Notes under the pieces: model-generated
Databases searched by the model: none
Told to the model about the DNA's origin: nothing
What the model saw: the letters and a program-made list of their open reading frames with translations, nothing else
Origin: a virus
Direction: 5' to 3' (one strand)
Virus record (IMG/VR): IMGVR_UViG_3300046535_000845
Location: 1-41,518 of that record
Length of the DNA stretch: 41,518 nucleotides
Part shown: piece by piece, positions 7,602 to 15,448 of the stretch
Layout: each line of letters opens with the position of its first letter
Numbering within the stretch: position 1 is the stretch's first letter
Translations under genes and position numbers: made by a program

Positions 7602-9553
7602 TCCACCCCCGGCTCCTGCGCGATGACCGGCGTCACCAATTGCTCGAGCGACCAACTGGCATTGACGGGACCGCCATCCCCCAAGCTAAATTGGACGGTG
7701 GTCATATCTCCGGCAAAATCTGAATCTTGCAAGATGACCCGCACATGACTTTCCGTGCCCGTGGGGCTGAGACTCTCAAAGGCCGTTTTCGACTGCTTCC
7801 CATAATCAGCGATCACCGTAGCCGCGATGCTGACGGCTGGGGCGGCTTCGGCCATGAGCCAGGACTGCCCGACTTGGCAGAAGTGCCCGGGGCCCGCAAT
7901 TTGATAGGCTTTCGAGGTCACGTACGCGAGAAAGTTGCTATCCGGATCCGTCGTGCCCGTATCCCATTTCGAGAGCACCGTGAGATTCTGACTCTCATCG
8001 CTCCCGGTATAGGGCTTCAAATTCAGCGTGGACGTGCCACCACTGGCGGCATCGGAGAACATCACTGAACAGCAGGAATGCACCAGCCGCTGACCGTTAT
8101 CGCGTGACCAGCCACCGCTGACGACATCGTATTTCACGAGCCGTCGCGTCGGCGGAAAGATGAAGGGTTCCACCGCGACCCAGAACCAGACCTGGCGCTT
8201 ATCCGCGTGATAGACCGTGTGGGCGGGGACTGGGACCCCGATCACTTGCTGCAAGACGATCTGATTCAGAAGCAAATCTTCGACGCCGCGCCCCAGGTAT
8301 TCCATGCCGTTCGCACCGTAGCGGTAGGGGCCGCGATGACTCATCCAATACACGGCGGGATTGCCGTTGGCGTCTTCGCCAATGGCGATCGATTTGTGCG
8401 CGATGCAGCCCACCGTCCCACTGAGCTTGATCACCTTGAAGGGTTGCGTCGTTTGTCCGGTCGGGGTGAGCAGGTAGGTATTTCTGAACTTGAACGCGAG
8501 ATAGGATCCGTTGATCGGTCCACCGATGCCGGTCGCATCCCCAGTCCCGCGCTCATCGAGGTCGACGAAGTAATTCGTCGTGGCATCCACGCGCTCTTCG
8601 TCACCGACATCGAGGCTACCAATGACAGCACTAAATTCCACCCGCGATCGGGGCAGTCCTTGCATCGCTCCGAAGCCGATAAGACGGTTCTGATCAGCGG
8701 CGAGAAATCGGTAGTTGCGTTGCAGTTGATACGTGCCCGCAAGGGCCGACAAGGGATTCGCGTTATACGTCGCAATCAGCGCGGAATCAACATAGACCGT
8801 TGTGGCGATGATCACGGTGGCGATTCGGTAGAACGTCACGCCGTCGACCGAGGCTTCTAGCTCCCAATGGGTGGCCGTTTCGCCGTCCGGCACACCGATC
8901 AGCGTCACTTGCGCGCCGCCGCCCGAACCGCTGGGCGTGAAGCCAACGGAGGGACTGGCTTCGCCGCGCCGGATCGTCAGCCCAGCCTGTTGCACGATGA
9001 GCCGTGTCCGGTAGTACCTGAGTGTCGCGGGATAGGCGCCTGCCCCGATGTCTGTCGGAATGGGCGCATTACTCGGCGCGGCGATGCCCGTGCGGCGAAT
9101 CACGGTCCCATCCCAGACATGCAGACGGTCGAGCGCGACCACCGTCTGATAGGCCAACATGAATTGGCCGTTAATCGATTGGCCGCAGATGTCATCGATC
9201 CCAGAAAACAAGGGCGCCGGCGAATCAGGCGCGCTGATGACGTTGAAATTCTTGCTGAACGTCGGAAACACGCCTTGCACGGCCCACAATTCCGCCGTCG
9301 TTTCATCGGCGCCTGGCATATGACGCATGAGCACGGCGATATATTCAAACCCCGTCATCAAGCCCGACCCAACGGGAGGGGGGACTGAGATGCCACCATT
9401 CCGTCGTCGTCCGAGCCGCGTGCGCCACCATTCGATATTCACGGCATCCACGCACTGGTTGTCGGCAATCGCCCACGGCGGATCGAGGCCGTTGCGTCCC
9501 CCACGCAGGTCGCTGATGACGAGATAGGAGGGACCATTCGCCTTACGAGCCAT
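7598..9553 (-). CDS. Tail nozzle / beta-propeller-like tail protein
   Basis: A 651-residue, strongly beta-stranded protein beginning MARKANGPSYLVISDLRGG. Repeated blade-like strands (for example QFMLAYQTVVALDRLHVWDG, NRLIGFGAMQGLPRSRVEFS, WFWVAVEPFIFPP) give the look of the beta-propeller nozzle proteins of short-tailed phages (T7 gp12 or P22 gp10 role). The assignment rests on size, fold impression and its position after the adaptor. It starts 11 bases inside the preceding 126-residue gene. Confidence 0.6.
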   Translation of the reverse strand: MARKANGPSYLVISDLRGGRNGLDPPWAIADNQCVDAVNIEWWRTRLGRRRNGGISVPPPVGSGLMTGFEYIAVLMRHMPGADETTAELWAVQGVFPTFSKNFNVISAPDSPAPLFSGIDDICGQSINGQFMLAYQTVVALDRLHVWDGTVIRRTGIAAPSNAPIPTDIGAGAYPATLRYYRTRLIVQQAGLTIRRGEASPSVGFTPSGSGGGAQVTLIGVPDGETATHWELEASVDGVTFYRIATVIIATTVYVDSALIATYNANPLSALAGTYQLQRNYRFLAADQNRLIGFGAMQGLPRSRVEFSAVIGSLDVGDEERVDATTNYFVDLDERGTGDATGIGGPINGSYLAFKFRNTYLLTPTGQTTQPFKVIKLSGTVGCIAHKSIAIGEDANGNPAVYWMSHRGPYRYGANGMEYLGRGVEDLLLNQIVLQQVIGVPVPAHTVYHADKRQVWFWVAVEPFIFPPTRRLVKYDVVSGGWSRDNGQRLVHSCCSVMFSDAASGGTSTLNLKPYTGSDESQNLTVLSKWDTGTTDPDSNFLAYVTSKAYQIAGPGHFCQVGQSWLMAEAAPAVSIAATVIADYGKQSKTAFESLSPTGTESHVRVILQDSDFAGDMTTVQFSLGDGGPVNASWSLEQLVTPVIAQEPGVE

Positions 9554-9923
9554 GCGCGCTCAAGGCATCCACAGCCGCCTGCTGCGCCTCGTCATATGTC
9601 TGCGTCACACTCGGCGTGTCAGGGGCAGGCACACTAGGGATCACGGGAATCGCGGCGCCACCAGCCATCTTGAGGTCGGAGGACGGCGGCAGGGGGAGCG
9701 CGGAACGAGCAGCCTGCACAGAGGCGACCAAGGCTGGATCGAGCGAGAGGCGATCCCATGTGGCCTGGATGGCTGGCGTGACTTTCACATAACACCGCCC
9801 GTCATCGGGAGGCAACGCGGTGTGGACGAACATATGCGAGGCGCAGACGGTGCCATCCGCATTGAAGCTGATGTATGGCTCAAATTCTCGTGTGTCGTGT
9901 TTATCTTTCACGACTAGAACCAC
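9543..9923 (-). CDS. Small hypothetical structural-operon protein
   Basis: A 126-residue protein with a beta-rich N-terminal half (YISFNADGTVCASHMFVHT) and a Pro/Ala/Gln-rich C-terminal tail. The start is a GTG at 9923, overlapping the adaptor gene; an in-frame GTG at 9911 is an alternative. It lies between adaptor and nozzle genes. Function not recognised. Confidence 0.55.
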   Translation of the reverse strand: MVLVVKDKHDTREFEPYISFNADGTVCASHMFVHTALPPDDGRCYVKVTPAIQATWDRLSLDPALVASVQAARSALPLPPSSDLKMAGGAAIPVIPSVPAPDTPSVTQTYDEAQQAAVDALSAHGS

Positions 9924-10879
9924 CGATCCGCAGGGAACTGCGCGCCGAGCTGGGACCAGCCACGCACAATCGGCCGCAATGAGACAATGCGGTCCCCGTC
10001 GTTGAGGATGAAGGATTTCAGATCGCGGATACCCTTCTGGTATTCGCCCATCATGGCGCCATAGCGTGGATCATTGAGAAAGAGGCATTCTTTCGTCATC
10101 GCGCCCGTACTGATCACTTGGTGGAAATCCGTCGGCAAGAGCGATTCATCGGTATCGAAAAACAACTGCCCGATGGACCGCGTAAAGTCGATATATTCCA
10201 CCACATCCAGTGTCGGGATGGGATGCCATTCGACGGCGAGATACCGTGAGAACAGCCGTCCCCGTTCAATCCGTGTGAGTTCATTTCCGCCCGCTGACGC
10301 ATCATAGAGACTGACGTTCCCGAGAGCCACAACGTCGAGAAAGCATTTCGTCACGTTGATGTGATCGGTGCGCAGGAATTGAATGCGGGACTTGCCCGAT
10401 AGGACGACGGAGCCACCGAAGCTATAGCCCCCATCGGTGAGTGTCTGAATCTGCACCGTCTGTGTTATATCGGATGAGAGATCGCTGGACACCCAGAGGC
10501 CGGTCGGTTCGCTGGGTTGCTGCTGCACGGCTTGCTGACCAGTCACCGCATAGCGCAATGGATACCCGCCCGTAAAGGCTTGCGACGGATCCACCAGTCG
10601 TAACTCCGAGAGGGGCACTTGAGCGAGCTTGTGGTTATTGACCCGATCCGTGATGGCGTTGATGCGGACCACCATCGGAGGGAGGCCCGTCCGCACGACA
10701 TTCGCGGGGACGGTGAACGCCATTACGTCGTCTCGGAGACGGGCCGCTCCTGGGGCCGACAGGATCTCGCGATGCGTATCGTTAATCCATCCGGTCAGCC
10801 GCGTCGTAATCGCGGGCGGCGGGACGGGGTTGAGATGGAAAAATCGATACAAGTCCGCGAGATGATCGGACAGGTTCAC
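9914..10879 (-). CDS. Head-to-tail adaptor-like protein
   Basis: A 321-residue protein starting with GTG 10879. The N-terminal 60 residues form helices with TRLTGWINDTHREIL, matching the start of phage adaptor proteins (SU10-adaptor or T7 gp11 type, ending in a long helical segment plus beta domain). It follows capsid genes and precedes the nozzle-like gene, as expected for the ring between portal and tail. GGAG lies in the 3' end of the previous gene as SD. Confidence 0.55.
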   Translation of the reverse strand: MNLSDHLADLYRFFHLNPVPPPAITTRLTGWINDTHREILSAPGAARLRDDVMAFTVPANVVRTGLPPMVVRINAITDRVNNHKLAQVPLSELRLVDPSQAFTGGYPLRYAVTGQQAVQQQPSEPTGLWVSSDLSSDITQTVQIQTLTDGGYSFGGSVVLSGKSRIQFLRTDHINVTKCFLDVVALGNVSLYDASAGGNELTRIERGRLFSRYLAVEWHPIPTLDVVEYIDFTRSIGQLFFDTDESLLPTDFHQVISTGAMTKECLFLNDPRYGAMMGEYQKGIRDLKSFILNDGDRIVSLRPIVRGWSQLGAQFPADRWF

Positions 10880-10882
10880 GCG

Positions 10883-11470
10883 CTATTCTCCGATGGAGAT
10901 CGGCAGGTGCTGGGGGTCCGTCTCGGGCAACCTCACCCGGCGTTTCTCTTCGGCCATCGTCATCACGCCATCGGCTTTCTCGCCCAGGATCTGACGGAGG
11001 AGCATCCGGAAGGACGGGAAGCGATTGCGCCGATCATGGGTGAACAGCCCGGTATGTTTGCCCTCTTCATCGCGCGGCCCCATGAAGTCCATGCGGTAGA
11101 GTTCGTTGGTCGTGGAACTCCGATACCCCACGACACAGACGGCCTGCCGGTCGCCGTCGTTCATCTCGATGAAATAGTCGCCAGGTTCCACGAGATTCAG
11201 GAGATCCACTTCTTCCCGCGTCAAGCCGCCGATGTTCGCTTCGTCCACCTTGTGGGGGATGTACATCGGACACTTCAGCGGGGCCATCGGGTAGTCTTTT
11301 TCTCCCCGATAGTTCATGGGACTGGTCAACGGCGCGAACTGGTTACTGCGGCGTTTGGTCTGCTTGAGCTGTTCCCGCTGGACGCTATTGTTCGCGAGCG
11401 CAATGTTCGCGAGCTTGTCCATCACCGACGCCATCGTCGGTTCGGTCGTCTCGTCGGTCTGCTTCGCCAT
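10883..11470 (-). CDS. Hypothetical capsid-proximal protein
   Basis: A 195-residue protein. ATG 11470 has an AAAGG SD 5 bases upstream; a longer in-frame reading to 11791 runs through the decoration-type gene and is rejected. N-terminal 60 residues are Lys/Gln-rich and helical (NSVQREQLKQTKRRSNQF); the rest is charged with alternating strands, including DYFIEMNDGDRQAVCVVGYR. It lies between the capsid/decoration genes and the adaptor. No family recognised. Confidence 0.6.
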   Translation of the reverse strand: MAKQTDETTEPTMASVMDKLANIALANNSVQREQLKQTKRRSNQFAPLTSPMNYRGEKDYPMAPLKCPMYIPHKVDEANIGGLTREEVDLLNLVEPGDYFIEMNDGDRQAVCVVGYRSSTTNELYRMDFMGPRDEEGKHTGLFTHDRRNRFPSFRMLLRQILGEKADGVMTMAEEKRRVRLPETDPQHLPISIGE

Positions 11471-11517
11471 GCGTGCCTTTCTTGAAAGACGGGCGGTGGC
11501 TGTCCCGCCCATACGAA

Positions 11518-12261
11518 CTACGGGCGGATCTTTAGGAACACGAAGTTGTTTTTCGTGCTGACGCCGACCTGCATCATCTCTCCAAGATACGAGGCGGTGG
11601 CCTGCGCGGCCGTCGTCCAGACATCGACGGATCCGGCGGTCGTGCCACCGTTGATGACGGGTGCCGTCACGGCGGGCGTGCCGTTGATGAGCACCGAGCA
11701 CGGTCCCCACGTCTGCAACCAGCCGAACTGACTGGCCTTGATCACGTACGCCGCCACGCCGACGACCGGACCCGTTTTCGCCGTGGGGCACTGAATGACG
11801 CCCATGTAGAGATTCGACGCGAGGCCCACACGTGACGCGGTCGTGAGGGCCGCGCCCTGAATCCCATCCTCTGCCAAGAGGTTGATGACGAGCGCGGTGC
11901 CGCCGGTCGCCGCCAGATGATCGCGGATGGTATACGTGTAGCCGTTCCCCGGTGTGGTATCGACCTGCATGTACCCTTCCGCATACTGATTCGCCACCAC
12001 CGTGGTCGTGATCGCGGTGATGGTGATGGCCGTCGCACCCAGGGCCGCTGCCGCTGGGGTCTGAGCGAGGTTGCCCGCGATCGGGGCCGCGCCCTGAATG
12101 ACGTTGCCGGCGACGAGGTCGCCCGCCGCCGCTGCCCCGGCATAGACGAACGCCCGTCCATCCTGGGTCCAGCCCCGCTGGCCCAGCGGATGCTGTTGCG
12201 TGACACTCGACGTGAACATCAACTGCCCGAGTTGCACATCCTGATTTGAGAGATTTGGCAT
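11518..12261 (-). CDS. Putative capsid decoration protein
   Basis: A 247-residue Ala/Gly/Thr-rich beta protein directly after the major capsid gene, with a strong AAGGAG SD. Motifs such as GWTQDGRAFVYAGAAAAGDL and a long series of short hydrophobic strands are typical of proteins that coat or decorate phage heads. The role is inferred from position and composition. Confidence 0.55.
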   Translation of the reverse strand: MPNLSNQDVQLGQLMFTSSVTQQHPLGQRGWTQDGRAFVYAGAAAAGDLVAGNVIQGAAPIAGNLAQTPAAAALGATAITITAITTTVVANQYAEGYMQVDTTPGNGYTYTIRDHLAATGGTALVINLLAEDGIQGAALTTASRVGLASNLYMGVIQCPTAKTGPVVGVAAYVIKASQFGWLQTWGPCSVLINGTPAVTAPVINGGTTAGSVDVWTTAAQATASYLGEMMQVGVSTKNNFVFLKIRP

Positions 12262-12275
12262 GTTGTGGTTTCTCC

Positions 12276-13265
12276 TTACGACTCGGTGTTGAACACCACG
12301 CCGAGACGGCGGGAGTTATCCGTGATGAGGTTGCAGATGGTCAGCACCTTGAACACATCGAAGAAGCCATCGGTCGGACGGATGGCGGCTTCGCCCTTCA
12401 TGTACTGCATGTACACGATCCGCAGATTGCGGTTGTTCAGGATGTAGATGGACGACGCCGTGCAGGCCGGGTCGTACACGAACGGGATGTCCTTGAACAT
12501 GATGTTCTGGCCCTTGTAGGCGCGGAGTCCCTTGTCATTCGTGCTCGTGCGGTCGATGCGCTCAAGTGCCTGGATGGTGCCTTCGTACCCTTCGAAGTTG
12601 GTCTGCGTCCCGATGGCGAACGTGGGATTCTGCGAGCCGACGCCGTTGCTGCACGAGTTGTACACGTTCGTCATGGAGGCGACGAGATTGTCAAACTTCA
12701 CGGAGTTCTTCGTGCCATCCTTCGTCTGCGAGCGCCAGAACGAATAGGTCGCCCGGTTGATCAGGCCCACGCTGCCCGTCGTCGGATCCGAGGGACACAA
12801 CAGTTTCAGACCACCCACGGACTTGGACGAGAAGGACGTGCCATCTCCGAACATCGCGAGGTTGATGGAGTCCTCGACCGAGTTTTTCATGTTCTCGATT
12901 TTGCGCGACTCGAGGTCGAACTTCTTCGCGCCGCCCGACGTGATGCCCCGCTCGAAATCCGTCATGGGGACATCGCAGCCGATGAACTTCCACGAATACT
13001 CGCAGTTATCGAAGGTGTCCGGGCGGGAGACGGTTAGCGTCTCCAGTTCCGACATCCACTTGACGTTGGGGTTCTGCGCCCATTCGATGTTGGAGCGAAT
13101 CACGGTGCCGTGCTGTTCCTCCCACGACCCGTTACTCCGGAGTTCTTCCAGAATCGCGTGGCGCGGGAAGATGTTATCGACGGGATCCTGGGGCGTGTAG
13201 GCTTCCCACGCCGCTGCGACGTTCTGCCCAGAGGTCTGAGCGGTGCCTGGTGCGGTAAGAGGCAT
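12276..13265 (-). CDS. Major capsid protein (HK97-type)
   Basis: A 329-residue protein in the usual place after the scaffold gene. Features shared with phage major capsid proteins include the segment around residues 120-190 (ENMKNSVEDSINLAMFGDG, GGLKLL, INRATYSFWRSQ) and a C-terminal beta region ending NLITDNSRRLGVVFNTES. SD AAAGGA. Expected to assemble the head shell around the scaffold protein encoded immediately upstream. Confidence 0.8.
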   Translation of the reverse strand: MPLTAPGTAQTSGQNVAAAWEAYTPQDPVDNIFPRHAILEELRSNGSWEEQHGTVIRSNIEWAQNPNVKWMSELETLTVSRPDTFDNCEYSWKFIGCDVPMTDFERGITSGGAKKFDLESRKIENMKNSVEDSINLAMFGDGTSFSSKSVGGLKLLCPSDPTTGSVGLINRATYSFWRSQTKDGTKNSVKFDNLVASMTNVYNSCSNGVGSQNPTFAIGTQTNFEGYEGTIQALERIDRTSTNDKGLRAYKGQNIMFKDIPFVYDPACTASSIYILNNRNLRIVYMQYMKGEAAIRPTDGFFDVFKVLTICNLITDNSRRLGVVFNTES

Positions 13266-13274
13266 GTGTGTCCT

Positions 13275-14279
13275 TTATCCGGCGTCGTTCGCTTCCATCC
13301 ACTGACGGAGTTCTTCTCGGGTGCGAGGTTTGGCCGGGGTCGCCGTCGTGCCACGGCCATTGGCCGTATTGCCGGCGGCTTTGCGTTGAAATTCAGAAAT
13401 GGCCCGCTGATCCGCTTGACCAGCCTGCCGTGGAGCGACTTTGTTTTTTTTCACTTCGATGGCGGCTTTGTGAACCGACCACTCCGGATGTTCAGTCCAG
13501 ACCTGGAGGACGTCGTTGAAGAGTGGATCCTGATCATCTGTGATGTCGAGAATCCCTTTGACTTCTTCTAGTCCAGCCTCAGCGATCTTCGCAGCTTCCT
13601 GATGATTGGCCTCTGCGACGGCATTGAGTTGCTGCTGACGGTCCTTGGCCTGCGTCTGCTCATAGGCCGTCTTCAGCGGTTGGACTTCCTTGCCAATCGC
13701 CTCTTGCACGGCGGCGGCAACGACGGCCCTGACCCGTTCCTCCGAGAACGTCTTCCCGATGACCCGGCCATCCTGCCCCATCACTTCGACGTCCGCCTCT
13801 AAGGAGGTCTGCGCGGGTGTGGGTTGCCCGATTCCTAATCGCGCATTGAGCTGCGCGCGAAGCGGAGGTGGCAGTTCTTCGATCCGAGCCAGGGTGTAGC
13901 CCAACGGGTCGGTCGCGGCCCGCTGCACTTCCTGGGCGATCTGATCGAATTGCTGCTTGGGCACCGATTCGGCCCAGCCGTACTTTTGGCGGTATTCGGT
14001 GACGGCTTTGGTCCGAGCGTTCTCGAGGGCTTTCGTGTGGACGTCGAGCGGGATGGGTCCGGTGGGGACGGCGGCTGGTGTCACTCCCGGCTGCGCTGTG
14101 GCGGCAGGGGCCGGTGGCGCGGGAGTCTGGCTGGCTTCGACGCGCTCAAACGCTTCGCGCATCGACTTCGGCCGGTCACTCATTGCAGGGGTCGCACTCG
14201 TCTCCGGTGTGGTCGGAGTGCCCGTCGATACGGGTGCGGCGTCTGTGGTCGGTGACTGTTCCAGTGTGGATGTATCCAT
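13275..14279 (-). CDS. Capsid scaffolding protein
   Basis: A 334-residue acidic/Ala-Gln-rich protein. Residues 1-90 are disordered and Pro/Thr/Ala-rich; residues 95-330 are helical and charged (QQFDQIAQEVQRAATDPLG, EAAKIAEAGLEEVKGIL), with a basic C-terminus (RTREELRQWMEAND) as is usual for scaffolds that bind capsid protein. It lies between portal-linked genes and the capsid gene. It is the first gene after the structured leader at 14355-14533. Confidence 0.75.
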   Translation of the reverse strand: MDTSTLEQSPTTDAAPVSTGTPTTPETSATPAMSDRPKSMREAFERVEASQTPAPPAPAATAQPGVTPAAVPTGPIPLDVHTKALENARTKAVTEYRQKYGWAESVPKQQFDQIAQEVQRAATDPLGYTLARIEELPPPLRAQLNARLGIGQPTPAQTSLEADVEVMGQDGRVIGKTFSEERVRAVVAAAVQEAIGKEVQPLKTAYEQTQAKDRQQQLNAVAEANHQEAAKIAEAGLEEVKGILDITDDQDPLFNDVLQVWTEHPEWSVHKAAIEVKKNKVAPRQAGQADQRAISEFQRKAAGNTANGRGTTATPAKPRTREELRQWMEANDAG

Positions 14280-14354
14280 ACCGTCCTATGCCGCGTGTGG
14301 TGCGGCGTCCCAAGGTGCCCCGCATGTGGCGCGTGGGCGTTTCCAAGAGGGCCG

Positions 14355-14407
14355 AGACAAAAACAAAAAGCCCGTGGCGGCTGCTATGGGCAGCACATCA
14401 CGGGCTT
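14355..14407 (-). terminator. Intrinsic terminator before the scaffold gene
   Basis: On the minus strand, a perfect 9-bp stem AAGCCCGTG/CACGGGCTT encloses a second stem (GCTGC/GCAGC) and is followed by TTTTTGTTTTTG. It stands about 76 bases before the scaffold ATG, so it must be read through or anti-terminated for capsid expression unless another promoter follows it. Confidence 0.75.
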
Positions 14408-14533
14408 CGGGGTTCCGTCTCGGTTGTCGCCTCGCGGGTTCCGAAAGACCCTTCGTCAGCGAGGGAGCTACCCTCGCCCAAGCGAGTACGTCAAATCAAA
14501 CAGTTAGCGCATTTGAGTGCCTACTGTAACACG
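14355..14533 (-). ncRNA. Minus-strand structured leader module 1
   Basis: Fills most of the gap between 14280 and 14542. Read on the minus strand it has an extended -10 (TGTTACAGT, 14531-14523), then a 7-bp hairpin GCGAGGG/CCCTCGC with loop TAGCT, further pairing, CCGAAGCC, and the terminator above. Module 2 at 29150-29299 has the same order and shared motifs; module 3 at 35907-36007 is related. It could be an attenuator leader, a short stable RNA or an anti-termination (put-like) site. Confidence 0.55.
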
Positions 14534-14542
14534 TCTAGAACT

Positions 14543-14818
14543 CTACTGGACTGTTCCCGGCGAATAATCGCGGTTTGCGCCGATGAACTCCCGACAGCCA
14601 CACGCCACAGCAAACACGGCGTCTGTCTCCGCGTTCTTGCCGCTGAGATCAGTCCCACAGCGGCCACAGTGGAGGCCCAGTTGGTAATGCTCTGCAACAT
14701 CCGCGAACTGTCTGAACCACTCGACCATGCGGGCCTTGAGTTCGACGCGCTCCAATTTGCGTCCATCCAGCGGCACGACGCCGCTTGGGGTCCAGAGAGC
14801 CTTGCCGTTACCGTCCAT
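14543..14818 (-). CDS. Small zinc-ribbon protein
   Basis: A 91-residue protein. ATG 14818 overlaps the end of the upstream zinc-ribbon gene by 11 bases; the longer frame to 15001 is shadow. It contains CGRCGTDLSG...VACGCREF, a CxxC...CxC zinc site, after a helix (LKARMVEWFRQFADVAE). Small zinc proteins between portal and scaffold are common in phages of this kind; function unknown. Confidence 0.65.
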   Translation of the reverse strand: MDGNGKALWTPSGVVPLDGRKLERVELKARMVEWFRQFADVAEHYQLGLHCGRCGTDLSGKNAETDAVFAVACGCREFIGANRDYSPGTVQ

Positions 14819-15269
14819 GAAAATCCTTCCAGTTGTCGTCCCCGAGGTTCCCGTAGGTCGTCCGGACGTGGAGCGGTTCCAGTTCTGGCTCGTTCTTGGC
14901 CGGTTCACGGGCGGTGCGCTCGAGCATAATCCGAGCATTCTCCAGCGTCTCCGGACTGATAGAGGCCCAATTGGTTGTGTGTTTTGAGCGGTCGCCGCCA
15001 TCCAAGCCGATATGCCTGACCCGTTCGGTATAGCCGTTGTCCTTCATCCAGCGTTTGCGTTCCTGCTTGGACGTGAAGCGTCGAGGTTCACGTAACCCGT
15101 TGATTTGGGTGTGCTCCATCTCATCGCCCACGACAGCCGGAGCGGTCAGCCAGGCCCGTTCGGTTGGGTTGCCGCAGTCTGGACAGGACACAGCATCCAC
15201 ATGCACGGGTTCCATCACGTCGATCGCAATAAAGCCGCAATGCGTGCAGAGCCGGTCGTACAGAGGCAT
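14808..15269 (-). CDS. FmdB-type zinc-ribbon protein
   Basis: A 153-residue protein. Residues 1-38 form an FmdB-like ribbon (MPLYDRLCTHCG ... SCPDCGNPTERAW) with two CxxC pairs, used in regulatory and phage proteins for binding nucleic acid or protein. The rest is a charged tail with a KQERKRWMKDNGYTERVRH segment. TAATG coupling to the 59-residue gene upstream. Confidence 0.7.
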   Translation of the reverse strand: MPLYDRLCTHCGFIAIDVMEPVHVDAVSCPDCGNPTERAWLTAPAVVGDEMEHTQINGLREPRRFTSKQERKRWMKDNGYTERVRHIGLDGGDRSKHTTNWASISPETLENARIMLERTAREPAKNEPELEPLHVRTTYGNLGDDNWKDFHGR

Positions 15270-15448
15270 TACTTGATGCCCATCTTCTTCATGGCTAAAC
15301 CCTTCAGCCGATGCTTGATTTCCATCGCCGCGCCCTTTGGCGTTTCCTGATTCCCCTTCATGGCCCCAATGGAGTTCATGACCTTGAACGGGATGGCTGA
15401 ATTGGCGCCGTATTCATCCTTCAGTTTGTTTTCAAGAAAAGCAGGCAT
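15269..15448 (-). CDS. Small basic protein between portal and zinc-ribbon gene
   Basis: A 59-residue Lys/Met-rich basic protein (MPAFLENKLKDEYGANSAIP... ending KHRLKGLAMKKMGIK). It is bounded by TAATG overlaps on both sides, so it is firmly part of the operon. Small basic proteins of this kind follow portal genes in many phages; no function known to me. Confidence 0.65.
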   Translation of the reverse strand: MPAFLENKLKDEYGANSAIPFKVMNSIGAMKGNQETPKGAAMEIKHRLKGLAMKKMGIK

